This document shows positions 1-7,627 of a DNA stretch of 64,000 nt, piece by piece (position 1 is the stretch's first letter; every line of letters begins with the position of its first letter). Location of the stretch: contig NZ_CP078145.1 in assembly GCF_019222765.1 (NCBI RefSeq), forward strand, positions 62,001 through 126,000, given 5' to 3'. A model generated the notes under the pieces. It did not search any database and had not been told where the DNA came from. It was given only the letters and a program-made list of their open reading frames with translations. Origin of the DNA: Nocardia iowensis (GTDB taxonomy: Bacteria; Actinomycetota; Actinomycetes; Mycobacteriales; Mycobacteriaceae). The translations under genes were made by a program, and so were the position numbers.

Positions 1-761
1 ACCGCACCGTCGGCACCATGCTCGGTCACGAGGTGACCAAGCTCTACGGTGGCGCGGGCCTGCCCGACGACACCATCGACATCACCTTCACCGGCTCGGC
101 GGGCAACAGCTTCGGCGCCTTCGTGCCCGCTGGCATCACGCTGCGGGTGCAGGGTGACGCGAACGACTATGTCGGCAAGGGGCTTTCCGGCGGCCACCTG
201 GTGGTGCGCCCGTCGCTGAACGCACCGGCCGAGTTCGTGGCGGAAGAGAACATCATCGCGGGCAACGTGATCCTGTTCGGCGCCACCAACGGCAAGGCGT
301 TCATCCGCGGCGTGGTCGGCGAGCGCTTCGCCGTCCGCAACTCGGGCGCCCTCGCGGTGGTCGAGGGTGTCGGCGACCACGGTCTGGAGTACATGACCGG
401 TGGCCGGGTCGTCATCCTCGGTGAGACCGGCCGTAACTTCGGTGCCGGTATGTCCGGCGGTGTCGCGTTCGTCTACAACCCGAACGGCACCTTCGAGGCC
501 AAGCTCAACCCCGAGCAGGCCGATGCCGTCGAGCAGCTGTCCGGTGACGACTTCACCTGGCTGCGCGACATCATCACCCAGCACCGTGATCAGACGGGTT
601 CCGCTGTCGCCGAACGCATTCTGGGCGATTGGTCGCAGCAGGTGAACCACTTCGTCAAGGTCATGCCGCGCGAATACAAGAAGGTTTTGCTCGCCATCTC
701 CGAAGCTGAGAAGAGCGGCAAGGACGTGGACGAGGCGATTATGGAGGCCGCTCGTGGCTGA
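1..761 (+). CDS. gltB: glutamate synthase large subunit, 3' part (partial)
   Basis: This is the C-terminal end of the NADPH-dependent glutamate synthase alpha subunit, which makes glutamate from glutamine and 2-oxoglutarate in the cytoplasm. The open frame runs in from the left edge (first full codon at base 3) and ends in TGA at 759-761. The visible part is the GXGXG beta-helix domain, with regularly spaced glycine motifs such as [20 protein letters not shown] and [11 protein letters not shown]. The amidotransferase and FMN/Fe-S synthase domains lie outside the window. The stop overlaps the start of gltD by 8 bases, as expected for a translationally coupled gltBD operon. Confidence 0.96.
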   Translation, partial: RTVGTMLGHEVTKLYGGAGLPDDTIDITFTGSAGNSFGAFVPAGITLRVQGDANDYVGKGLSGGHLVVRPSLNAPAEFVAEENIIAGNVILFGATNGKAFIRGVVGERFAVRNSGALAVVEGVGDHGLEYMTGGRVVILGETGRNFGAGMSGGVAFVYNPNGTFEAKLNPEQADAVEQLSGDDFTWLRDIITQHRDQTGSAVAERILGDWSQQVNHFVKVMPREYKKVLLAISEAEKSGKDVDEAIMEAARG

Positions 762-2223
762 CCCACAGGGATTTTTGAAGCACACCACCCGAGAGCTGCC
801 GACCCGTCGGCCGGTTCCGCTGCGGCTGATGGACTGGAAAGAGGTCTACGAGCAGGGGTATCCGAAGGAGACCCTGCAGCGTCAGGCCAGCCGGTGCATG
901 GACTGCGGTATCCCGTTCTGCCACAACGGCTGTCCGCTGGGCAACCTGATCCCCGAGTGGAACGACCTGGTCTACAAGGGGCAGTGGCGCGAAGGCATCG
1001 ACCGGCTGCACGCGACCAACAACTTCCCGGAGTTCACCGGGCGGTTGTGCCCGGCGCCGTGCGAGGCGTCCTGTGTCCTCGGCATCAACCAGGACCCGGT
1101 GACCATCAAGCAGGTCGAGGTCGACCTGATCGAGAACGCCTTCGACGAGGGCTGGGTGACCCCGGTCTACCCGACCCGCCTGACCGGCAAGCGGGTCGCC
1201 GTCGTCGGCTCCGGTCCCGCCGGACTCGCCGCGGCACAGCAGCTCACCCGGGCCGGCCACACCGTCACCGTGTTCGAGCGGGCCGACCGCATCGGCGGGC
1301 TGCTGCGCTACGGCATCCCGGAATTCAAGATGGAGAAGCGCTTCATCGACCGCCGTCTCGCGCAGATGGAGGCCGAGGGCACCATCTTCAAGACCGGTGT
1401 CAACGTCGGTGTCGACATCTCCGCCGAGCAGCTGCGCGAAACCTACGACGCGGTCGTGCTGTCCGGCGGCGCCACCCTGGCGCGCGACCTGCCGATCCCG
1501 GGCCGCGAACTCGACGGCATCCACCAGGCCATGGAGTTCCTGCCGTGGGCCAATCGGGTGCAGCTCGGCGACGACGTCACCGATGAGAACGGCCTGCCGC
1601 CCATCCATGCCAAGGGCAAGAAGGTCATCATCATCGGCGGCGGCGACACCGGCGCCGACTGCCTCGGCACCTCGCACCGGCAGGGCGCCGCGAGCGTCCA
1701 CCAGTTCGAGATCATGCCGCGCCCGCCGGAAGAGCGTGCCGCCTCCACCCCGTGGCCGACCTACCCGCTCATGTACCGGGTGTCCTCGGCGCACGAAGAA
1801 GGCGGCGAGCGGGTGTTCTCGGTGAACACCGAGCGTTTCGTCGGCGCGGACGGCAAGGTCACCGGCCTGCAGGCGCACGAGGTCACGATGGTCAACGGCC
1901 GCTTCGAGAAGGTCGACGGCACCGACTTCACCCTCGACGCCGACCTCGTTCTGCTCGCCATGGGCTTCACCGGACCGGAAAAGCCGGGCCTGCTCGAAGA
2001 GCTCGGCGTCGGCTACGACCAGCGCGGCAATGTCCAGCGTGACAAGAACTGGGCGACCAACATCCCCGGCGTCTTCGTCGCGGGCGACATGGGCCGCGGT
2101 CAATCTCTCATCGTCTGGGCCATCGCCGAAGGCCGCGCCGCGGCCGCCGCGGTGGACCGCTTCCTGGAAGGGGAAACGGCGCTGCCCGCGCCTATCACCC
2201 CCACCATGGTCGCGCAACGATGA
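754..2223 (+). CDS. gltD: glutamate synthase small subunit
   Basis: This is the beta subunit of glutamate synthase (489 aa, normal length). It passes electrons from NADPH through FAD and [4Fe-4S] clusters to GltB. The N-terminal half has two cysteine clusters ([14 protein letters not shown] near residue 50 and CPAPCEASC near residue 95). These are followed by an FAD Rossmann motif [11 protein letters not shown] near 150 and an NADPH motif [12 protein letters not shown] near 290. The GTG start at 754 lies inside the gltB stop region, so the two genes are co-translated. A strong hairpin follows 28 bases after the stop and ends the operon. Confidence 0.97.
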   Translation: MADPQGFLKHTTRELPTRRPVPLRLMDWKEVYEQGYPKETLQRQASRCMDCGIPFCHNGCPLGNLIPEWNDLVYKGQWREGIDRLHATNNFPEFTGRLCPAPCEASCVLGINQDPVTIKQVEVDLIENAFDEGWVTPVYPTRLTGKRVAVVGSGPAGLAAAQQLTRAGHTVTVFERADRIGGLLRYGIPEFKMEKRFIDRRLAQMEAEGTIFKTGVNVGVDISAEQLRETYDAVVLSGGATLARDLPIPGRELDGIHQAMEFLPWANRVQLGDDVTDENGLPPIHAKGKKVIIIGGGDTGADCLGTSHRQGAASVHQFEIMPRPPEERAASTPWPTYPLMYRVSSAHEEGGERVFSVNTERFVGADGKVTGLQAHEVTMVNGRFEKVDGTDFTLDADLVLLAMGFTGPEKPGLLEELGVGYDQRGNVQRDKNWATNIPGVFVAGDMGRGQSLIVWAIAEGRAAAAAVDRFLEGETALPAPITPTMVAQR

Positions 2224-2250
2224 ACTGAACCCCTCTCTTACCGGAGCGGA

Positions 2251-2290
2251 AAAGGCGCCTGTGGACACACTGTCCACAGGCGCCTTTGTT
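2251..2290 (+). terminator. gltBD intrinsic terminator
   Basis: A perfect 17-bp inverted repeat (arms 2251-2267 and 2271-2287, loop CAC) begins 28 bases after the gltD stop. There is no long T tract beyond TTTGTT, which is usual for actinobacterial hairpin terminators. Confidence 0.88.
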
Positions 2291-2636
2291 CTGGGTTGAT
2301 TACCGTGGGGTTGCGTACATTTCGGTAGCGGGTCGGGGTGCCGGATTGGTCGGAGTTCGGGGTTGGTGCCGGGTTGCAGTGTGGACCTGCGTCTTTGGGC
2401 GAGTTGACGGAAATCGGACAACGTCGGAGTTTCGAATGGCGCGGCGGCGTCTGTACCTTTATTGTGATCCCGTCGTGCTGCTGATCTTGGGATGCGGGTT
2501 GTGATCGGAGCCGGCACGTCGGTGGGTGGTCGGTGTTAACCCAGCGTGCACTGGAAGGTCATCCGTCAGGTTCAGTATTGGGGCGCAACTTGTCGAGGAC
2601 GTACTCGCGAGAGGCATGGTTTTGGACTGGAGCGGT
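2291..2636. other. intergenic region between gltD terminator and cutinase-like gene
   Basis: About 345 bases without a convincing gene. The + strand is G- and T-rich over 2300-2420. The short open frames here have neither ribosome binding sites nor recognisable products. The promoter of the downstream esterase must lie here, but no clear -35/-10 pair stands out. Confidence 0.5.
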
Positions 2637-3536
2637 ATGCAGTTGAAGAAGGTTGTCGCGGCTCTCGGTGCGTCCGCGACGGTGCTGTCCGGCTTGATGT
2701 TCGGCAGCGGCTCGGTGAGTGCCGAGCCGGGTTGCCCGAGCCTGTACGTGGTGGCGATCCCCGGTACCTGGGAGACCGGCAAGGACAAGAAGCCGCAGCC
2801 CGGCATGCTGGCCGGCGTCACCAACAATTTGCCTCGGTCGGCCGATGTCGACTACGTGACCTACGCCGCGACCGCGTTCCCCTGGGAGGGCGAGGTCTAC
2901 GGCAACTCGAAGAAGGAAGCCGTCGACAAGGCGCGCGGCCTGATCTCGGACATGGCGCACTCCTGCGGTGCGACGAAGATCGCGCTCGTCGGCTACAGCC
3001 AGGGTGCCGACGCGGCCGGTGACCTCGCCGCCGAAATCGGCACCGGCCTCAGTGTCGTTGCGCCGGACCGGATCGCCGGTGTCGGCCTCATCTCCGACCC
3101 GCGCCGTTCCCCGACCGACGTCCAGGTCGGCGCTCCGGCTCCCGGCGCGGGCGCCGGTGGTCCCCGGGTCGGCGGCTTCGGCTGGATCAGCGACCGCACC
3201 CGCAGCATCTGCGCGGTGGACGACCTGTACTGCGCGACCGCGCCGGACGACTTCGTCACCCGGTTCGCCGGCTTCCTGGCGCAGGCCTCGGACGCGAACC
3301 CGGCCAACATGTGGCGCTACCAGATCGAAGCCGGAAACATCATGACCGACCTGTTCGCGCACGGTGGCGTGCCGACACTGCAGGCGCAGCTGACCGAGTC
3401 GGCGAACGAGCAGCGCGCCAAGGACCTGGAGCGGTTCTACAAGTCGCAGGCGCACACCCTGTACGGCAGCTACCCGGTCGGTGGCGGCCAGACCGCCGTC
3501 TCCTGGATGCACAACTGGATCGCGGGCATGGCCTGA
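2637..3536 (+). CDS. secreted cutinase-family serine esterase (Culp6/Rv3802c-like)
   Basis: A 299-aa exported alpha/beta hydrolase. The N-terminus has a Lys-Lys pair, a hydrophobic stretch and a likely cleavage after SVSA. The mature part contains VVAIPGTWE and the nucleophile elbow GYSQG (Ser near 121), as in cutinases and the mycobacterial Culp6 phospholipase/thioesterase. An Asp in CAVDDLYC (near 195) and a His in AHTLYGSY (near 273) could complete the triad. The ATG at 2637 is chosen because it directly precedes the signal peptide and has GGAG upstream; an in-frame ATG at 2616 is the alternative. It stands alone between two terminators. The substrate is unknown, but cell-wall lipids are plausible. 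Confidence 0.85.
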   Translation: MQLKKVVAALGASATVLSGLMFGSGSVSAEPGCPSLYVVAIPGTWETGKDKKPQPGMLAGVTNNLPRSADVDYVTYAATAFPWEGEVYGNSKKEAVDKARGLISDMAHSCGATKIALVGYSQGADAAGDLAAEIGTGLSVVAPDRIAGVGLISDPRRSPTDVQVGAPAPGAGAGGPRVGGFGWISDRTRSICAVDDLYCATAPDDFVTRFAGFLAQASDANPANMWRYQIEAGNIMTDLFAHGGVPTLQAQLTESANEQRAKDLERFYKSQAHTLYGSYPVGGGQTAVSWMHNWIAGMA

Positions 3537-3551
3537 TCCGCAGTCGATCGA

Positions 3552-3590
3552 ACCGAAGGCCCACTCCCGCTCCGGGAGTGGGCCTTCGGT
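3552..3590. terminator. bidirectional terminator between esterase and secreted protein
   Basis: A perfect 17-bp inverted repeat (3552-3568 and 3574-3590, loop of 5) lies between two convergent genes, 15 bases after the esterase stop. It can serve both strands. Confidence 0.88.
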
Positions 3591-3616
3591 CATTGATCAG
3601 CCACTAGGACCGGCGG

Positions 3617-3952
3617 TCAGCTGCTGCCAGCGGAACCGGTGGACGGTCGGCCCTGGTGGAAGAACCGGGCACCGGGATCATCCTGGTGGATCCGCGGGCC
3701 GTCGCGATGGCCCGGACCCTCGCGGTACTGGATTCGCGGTCCGTCGTGCCCTTGGCCGCCGGGCAGCCAGTTCGTACCGCCGTGTGGATGCGCGCTGATG
3801 TCGGCGGTCGCCTGCGTCAGCGGAACAGCGTCGGTCGTCGTCGCGGAAGCGGTCGCGGCGAGCGCGCCGAGCGGCAGCGCGATCAAGGCTCCTGCCACGG
3901 CGACCCTGCTGAGCCGACGCCGCGTCGACGTCGATGTTCTGGAGAGCAACAC
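3617..3952 (-). CDS. small secreted protein of unknown function
   Basis: A 111-aa exported protein that I do not recognise. The N-terminus carries several arginines, then a hydrophobic segment and an ATASA-type cleavage site near residue 37. The mature part is about 70 residues, rich in Gly, His, Asp and Pro, with an imperfect internal repeat (GHDGPRI and GHRDGPRI). The GTG at 3952 is chosen because AAAGGA sits at the right distance upstream; extension to an upstream ATG at 3982 has no ribosome site. The His/Asp content could suit metal binding, but that is only inference. It lies 116 bases downstream of the histidine phosphatase. Confidence 0.65.
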   Translation of the reverse strand: MLLSRTSTSTRRRLSRVAVAGALIALPLGALAATASATTTDAVPLTQATADISAHPHGGTNWLPGGQGHDGPRIQYREGPGHRDGPRIHQDDPGARFFHQGRPSTGSAGSS

Positions 3953-4068
3953 GGAAATCCTTTCTCTCGAACCGTGAACCACGGGGGTGGCGGCTCACCG
4001 GCTCCATAGAAGGTTCCGTCGCTGGGACGACGGTGCGACGTCCCTGCCAATCACCTGTGAATGGCCGC

Positions 4069-4680
4069 TCAGGATTTGATATTGCGCGGCAACAGATCCC
4101 AGACGTGCCCGTTCTCGTTGACCGTCGCCGCGGTGCGCCTTCCGGTGCGGGAGAACAGGATTCGGGTGATCGAGCAGTAGTCGATCGGGAAGGTCAGCGG
4201 CCGTTCCAGCCCCAGTATTTCCTGCAGCAGCACGTTGACCACGCCACCGTGCGTGAATGCCACCACCGTGTCGGCCGGGTCGGTGCCCGCCGCGATCTCG
4301 GTGACGGCGTCGAGCACCCGGGACTTGAACGCCTTGCCGTCGATCTGCACCGGGAAATGCCCCGCCTTGATCCGGTCGTAGACATCCTGGAACTCCACCT
4401 TGGCGTCCTCGATCGGGATGTAGGCCGGCAGGTCGCGATCGTATTCGGCGAGGTCGTCGATGATGTCCACGTTGAGGCCGAGCTTGGCGGCGGTCGGCGC
4501 CGCGGTCTCGCGTGCGCGGCGCTGCGGGCTGCTCACCACGCGGGCGATCCGATGCTGGCTCAGGGCCGCGGGCACCCGCTCGGCCTGCTCGAGTCCCACG
4601 GGAGCGAGTTCAGGGTCGGCGGGCCCGTCGGAGTTCATGATCCGGACCGGCTGGGCATGGCGAACGAGAATCAGCTGCAC
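4069..4680 (-). CDS. histidine phosphatase family protein
   Basis: A 203-aa phosphoglycerate-mutase-superfamily enzyme. The phosphohistidine motif LVRHAQ lies at the very N-terminus and the second catalytic His is in FTHGGVVN near residue 150. The Arg in SSPQRRARETA completes the phosphate pocket. The GTG at 4680 is preceded by AGAGTAGG and places the RHA motif at the normal distance from the N-terminus; longer frames add arginine-rich nonsense. The RHA (not RHG) version is typical of broad phosphatases rather than glycolytic mutases. The substrate cannot be read from context. Confidence 0.85.
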   Translation of the reverse strand: MQLILVRHAQPVRIMNSDGPADPELAPVGLEQAERVPAALSQHRIARVVSSPQRRARETAAPTAAKLGLNVDIIDDLAEYDRDLPAYIPIEDAKVEFQDVYDRIKAGHFPVQIDGKAFKSRVLDAVTEIAAGTDPADTVVAFTHGGVVNVLLQEILGLERPLTFPIDYCSITRILFSRTGRRTAATVNENGHVWDLLPRNIKS

Positions 4681-4778
4681 AATGCCTACTCTGCCGCATC
4701 GATGGCGAGGCCTCGATCCGGGCGGAACAGACCGCGCGCCGTCGGCCCCTGCCGCCGGACTACGCCTTCGGCGAAGAC

Positions 4779-5483
4779 CTAGGACGAGACTCCGGTGCAC
4801 TCCCGTGGCAACTCGAAGAAGGTGGTGAACTGCTCGGCGGCGGCGGTATCACCGACGATCGTCGTGAACCCCGCGGTGAGGGCATCGGCCATGGAACGTC
4901 CGTCGTAGACCACCGCGACGAAGGCGGCAACGGTGGTGTGGATGGCGGTCGGCGCGGTGCCGCTGGCGCCACGCGTGATGGTGAGGACGCCATCGGCGAC
5001 GACCGCGTGGAATTCGTCGGTGCCGGAATCGGGTCCGGTGAAGTGCAGGTCGTAGTCGGCCCGCACGCCCGCGGCCCGCTCCGGCTTGAAGTGGGTGCGC
5101 AGCGCGACGATGAGCGCGTCGGTGCTCACCTCGGCGCAGCGGTGCGTGTTGGGGGTGCGCGCACCCCAGCGGCTGAGCGCGATCACCACCGTGTCCAGTT
5201 CCTTGCCCCACTCGGTGAGGTCGTAGACCGCGGTGCTGACCGGCGGCGGCAGCTTGCGCTTGACCACCACCCCGGCCTGCACCAGTTCGTCGAGTCGCTG
5301 AGACAGCACATTCGGGCTGATCGCGGGTAGGCCGGCGCGCAGATCGGTGAATCGCTTGGGGCCGAGCAGCAGTTCACGCACCACGAGCAGGGTCCACCGC
5401 TCGCCGACCAGATCGAGCGCGCGGGCGGCACCACACGCGTCGTGATAGCTGCGCTTGTTGCGGTGCTCCGGAGCAACAGTCAT
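4779..5483 (-). CDS. HxlR-family winged-helix transcriptional regulator
   Basis: A 234-aa DNA-binding protein. The N-terminal half is a typical HxlR winged helix (SYHDACGAARALDLVGERW, then LLLGPKRFTDL and ISPNVLSQRLDELV). The C-terminal half resembles a small SCP2/ligand-binding-like extension with a repeat-poor beta pattern. The ATG at 5483 is chosen because a TATGAT box ends 7 bases upstream, implying a leaderless transcript; earlier ATGs would overlap that box. It is divergent from an MFS efflux pump at 5592, the usual local regulator/pump layout. A palindrome next to its -10 box suggests autoregulation. Confidence 0.88.
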   Translation of the reverse strand: MTVAPEHRNKRSYHDACGAARALDLVGERWTLLVVRELLLGPKRFTDLRAGLPAISPNVLSQRLDELVQAGVVVKRKLPPPVSTAVYDLTEWGKELDTVVIALSRWGARTPNTHRCAEVSTDALIVALRTHFKPERAAGVRADYDLHFTGPDSGTDEFHAVVADGVLTITRGASGTAPTAIHTTVAAFVAVVYDGRSMADALTAGFTTIVGDTAAAEQFTTFFELPRECTGVSS

Positions 5484-5490
5484 GAAATAC

Positions 5491-5509
5491 ATCATATCAG
5501 TAGATACTG
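5491..5509. promoter_or_regulatory. HxlR promoter -10 box and putative operator
   Basis: On the minus strand, TATGAT (5491-5496) lies exactly 7 bases upstream of the regulator ATG. Directly upstream is the palindrome CAGTA-GA-TACTG (5498-5509). A repressor bound here would cover the regulator promoter. On the plus strand, TTGTCT (5526-5531) and TAGCGT (5550-5555) with an 18-base spacer could drive the pump. The operator role is inferred. Confidence 0.5.
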
Positions 5510-5591
5510 CAAGCGAATTAGGTAGTTGTCTTTTAGGACTAACGACTGCTAGCGTGCCACAGTAACGATCGTTGGGTGGAAGGCATAGCTA

Positions 5592-7097
5592 GTGGCTGAA
5601 GCAAGAGAACGAGCGAGCGAGGCGACGGCGGCCATCCCGGATCGCAAACGCTGGCTCGCGTTGTATGTGTTGTGTGGCGGAATGCTGATGATCGTGCTGG
5701 ACGCCACGATCGTGAACGTCGCGCTCGCGGATATCCAGCAGGACCTCGGGTTCACCTCGGCCGGCCTGGCCTGGGTGGTGAACGGATACCTGATCTCGTT
5801 CGGTGGCCTGCTGATGCTGGCGGGCAGGCTCGGTGACCTGATCGGTCGCCGCACAATGTTCCTGTCCGGCCTGGTGGTCTTCACCGTGGCATCGGTGCTG
5901 TGTGGTCTGGCGATCAACGAGGTCACCCTCATCGCGGCCAGGTTCCTGCAGGGCGTCGGCGGCGCGATGACCTCAGCGGTCATCCTCGGCATGATCTTCG
6001 CGATGTTCCCGGACCCGCGTGAGCAGGCCAAGGCGATCGGCCGCTACGCGTTCGTCGCGTCGGCGGGCGGCGCGATCGGGTTGCTGCTCGGCGGTCTGCT
6101 CACCGCGCTGGACTGGCGACTGATCTTCCTGGTCAACCTGCCGATCGGTGTCCTGGTCGGTTTCGGCGCGCTGAAGATCCTCGACAAGGATCAGGGCGCA
6201 GGCCTGAAGGACGGTGCGGATGTGCCCGGCGCCGTGCTCATTACGGCCGCGCTGATGCTGGGCGTGTACACCATCGTCAAGCCCGCCGCCGAGTACGGCT
6301 GGACCGATCCGGTCACGCTCGGCCTCGGGGTGGCCTCGCTGGTGCTGCTCGCCGGGTTCGTTGCCAGGGAAGCTACGGCGAAGACGCCGCTGATGCCGTT
6401 GAAGATCTTCCGATCCCGGAACCTGTCCGGCGCCAACGTGATCCAGGTGGTGACCGTGGCGGGCATGTTCGGCATGTTCTTCATGGGCTCGCTGTACCTG
6501 AAGCAGGTGCTCGGGTACGAGCCGATGCAGCTGGGTCTGGCGTTCTTCCCGGTCGCCGCGATCATGGGTCTGCTGTCGGTGCGCTACTCCGAGGGCCTGG
6601 TGATGAAGTTCGGCCCGCGCAAGGTGCTCATCCCTGGCCTGTCGCTGATCCTGGCGGCGCTACTCTGGCTGACCCAGGCGCCGGTGGACGGCAGCTACTT
6701 GCTGCACATCTTCGGCCCGATGGTGCTGTTCGGAACCGGTGCGGGACTTGCCTTTCCGGCGCTGATGAACCTGGCGATGTCGGGCGTGGAGCCGGACGAA
6801 GCGGGTCTGGCGTCCGGCCTGGCCAACACCACCATGCAGGTGGGTGGCGCGCTCGGGCTGGCCGTCCTCGCCACCTTGTCGGCAAGCAAGACGGCCGACC
6901 TGATGGCGGCGGGCACCCCGGCGAACGAGGCACTGACCAGCGGGTTCCAGCTCGCGTTCTGGATCGGTGCGGCGCTGGTGGTGGCCGCGCTGGTGGCGGC
7001 GGTCGTCATCTTGAAGTCGGTGCCCGCGGGTGGTCCCGACCTCGACGACGAGCTGTTGCTCGAGGCGGAAGTGGCGTCCGAGCGCACCGCGATCTGA
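5592..7097 (+). CDS. MFS drug transporter, DHA2 (EmrB/QacA) family
   Basis: A 501-aa integral membrane protein with about 14 hydrophobic segments, the size and topology of DHA2 proton-coupled multidrug exporters. Family motifs are present: LDATIVNVAL in helix 1 and GRLGDLIGRR (motif A) in the helix 2-3 loop. The GTG start has GGAAGG upstream. The gene is divergently paired with the HxlR regulator, which probably controls it. The substrate is unknown; lipophilic drugs or dyes are typical for the family. Confidence 0.92.
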   Translation: MAEARERASEATAAIPDRKRWLALYVLCGGMLMIVLDATIVNVALADIQQDLGFTSAGLAWVVNGYLISFGGLLMLAGRLGDLIGRRTMFLSGLVVFTVASVLCGLAINEVTLIAARFLQGVGGAMTSAVILGMIFAMFPDPREQAKAIGRYAFVASAGGAIGLLLGGLLTALDWRLIFLVNLPIGVLVGFGALKILDKDQGAGLKDGADVPGAVLITAALMLGVYTIVKPAAEYGWTDPVTLGLGVASLVLLAGFVAREATAKTPLMPLKIFRSRNLSGANVIQVVTVAGMFGMFFMGSLYLKQVLGYEPMQLGLAFFPVAAIMGLLSVRYSEGLVMKFGPRKVLIPGLSLILAALLWLTQAPVDGSYLLHIFGPMVLFGTGAGLAFPALMNLAMSGVEPDEAGLASGLANTTMQVGGALGLAVLATLSASKTADLMAAGTPANEALTSGFQLAFWIGAALVVAALVAAVVILKSVPAGGPDLDDELLLEAEVASERTAI

Positions 7098-7115
7098 CGG
7101 ATCGCCCGGACAAAC

Positions 7116-7152
7116 GAATGGCCCGGCTCGCGCGAAGCGAGCCGGGCCATTC
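7116..7152. terminator. bidirectional terminator after MFS gene
   Basis: A perfect 15-bp inverted repeat (7116-7130 and 7138-7152, loop of 7) lies between the convergent MFS gene and a small membrane protein gene. Confidence 0.87.
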
Positions 7153-7157
7153 ACCGT

Positions 7158-7445
7158 TCAGGGGGTGAAGGGTGGCGGCGGCTGCTGCCCGTACGGGGGC
7201 TGCTCGCCGTAGGGCGGCTGGTTGGGCGGTTGCTGGTTCGACTGCTTCTTCTTCCGCCGCAGCAGGTAGATGCCGCCGACGATCGCCGCGACGACCAGCA
7301 GACAGCAGATGCCGCCGACGATCAGTCCGCCGCTGCTCCTGCGTTTCTTCTTGGCCGACAACTCGAGTGCGGAAGCCCACACGTCCGAGCTCGCCCATAC
7401 GCTGTGGTCCAGCAGACTCGCGCTGGTCAGCAGGTCAAGGTACAT
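7158..7445 (-). CDS. small single-pass membrane protein
   Basis: A 95-aa protein of unknown function. After a short polar N-terminus and a KKKRR cluster it has one strong transmembrane segment (GGLIVGGICCLLVVAAIVGG, residues about 39-58), then RRKKK and a tail of Pro/Gln/Tyr repeats (PPYGEQ, PPYGQQ). Flanking basic residues on both sides leave topology ambiguous. Such Pro-rich tails often bind other proteins, but no function is claimed. The ATG at 7445 is favoured over an upstream start at 7514 because it fits the compact protein; no strong ribosome site is seen. Confidence 0.6.
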   Translation of the reverse strand: MYLDLLTSASLLDHSVWASSDVWASALELSAKKKRRSSGGLIVGGICCLLVVAAIVGGIYLLRRKKKQSNQQPPNQPPYGEQPPYGQQPPPPFTP

Positions 7446-7627
7446 TTTCCGAACCCCATCTCGTGTCTCGGTCTCCTCCCGGGCCGAATACCACTCACCG
7501 CCCGGCCGAATCACCGGCCGTTCAACCCGAGTATCCGGCCGCCCGGACCGAATAACCCAGCGTAGCTGTCCGATTCGTCCCGAGTGAACTCTTCGCGAAC
7601 GTCGGCTCGCCTAGCTGGTCAGTACAC

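Noticed and set aside
739..2517. A 592-codon open frame on the minus strand opposite gltD
   Set aside because: It lies antisense to a certain gene, has low-complexity Arg/Gly/Asp composition, no ribosome site and no motif. Long antisense frames are expected at this GC content.
5526..5546. TAGTTGTC...GGACTAAC as a second HxlR operator
   Set aside because: The symmetry is broken by several mismatches and is weaker than the adjacent CAGTA-GA-TACTG palindrome.
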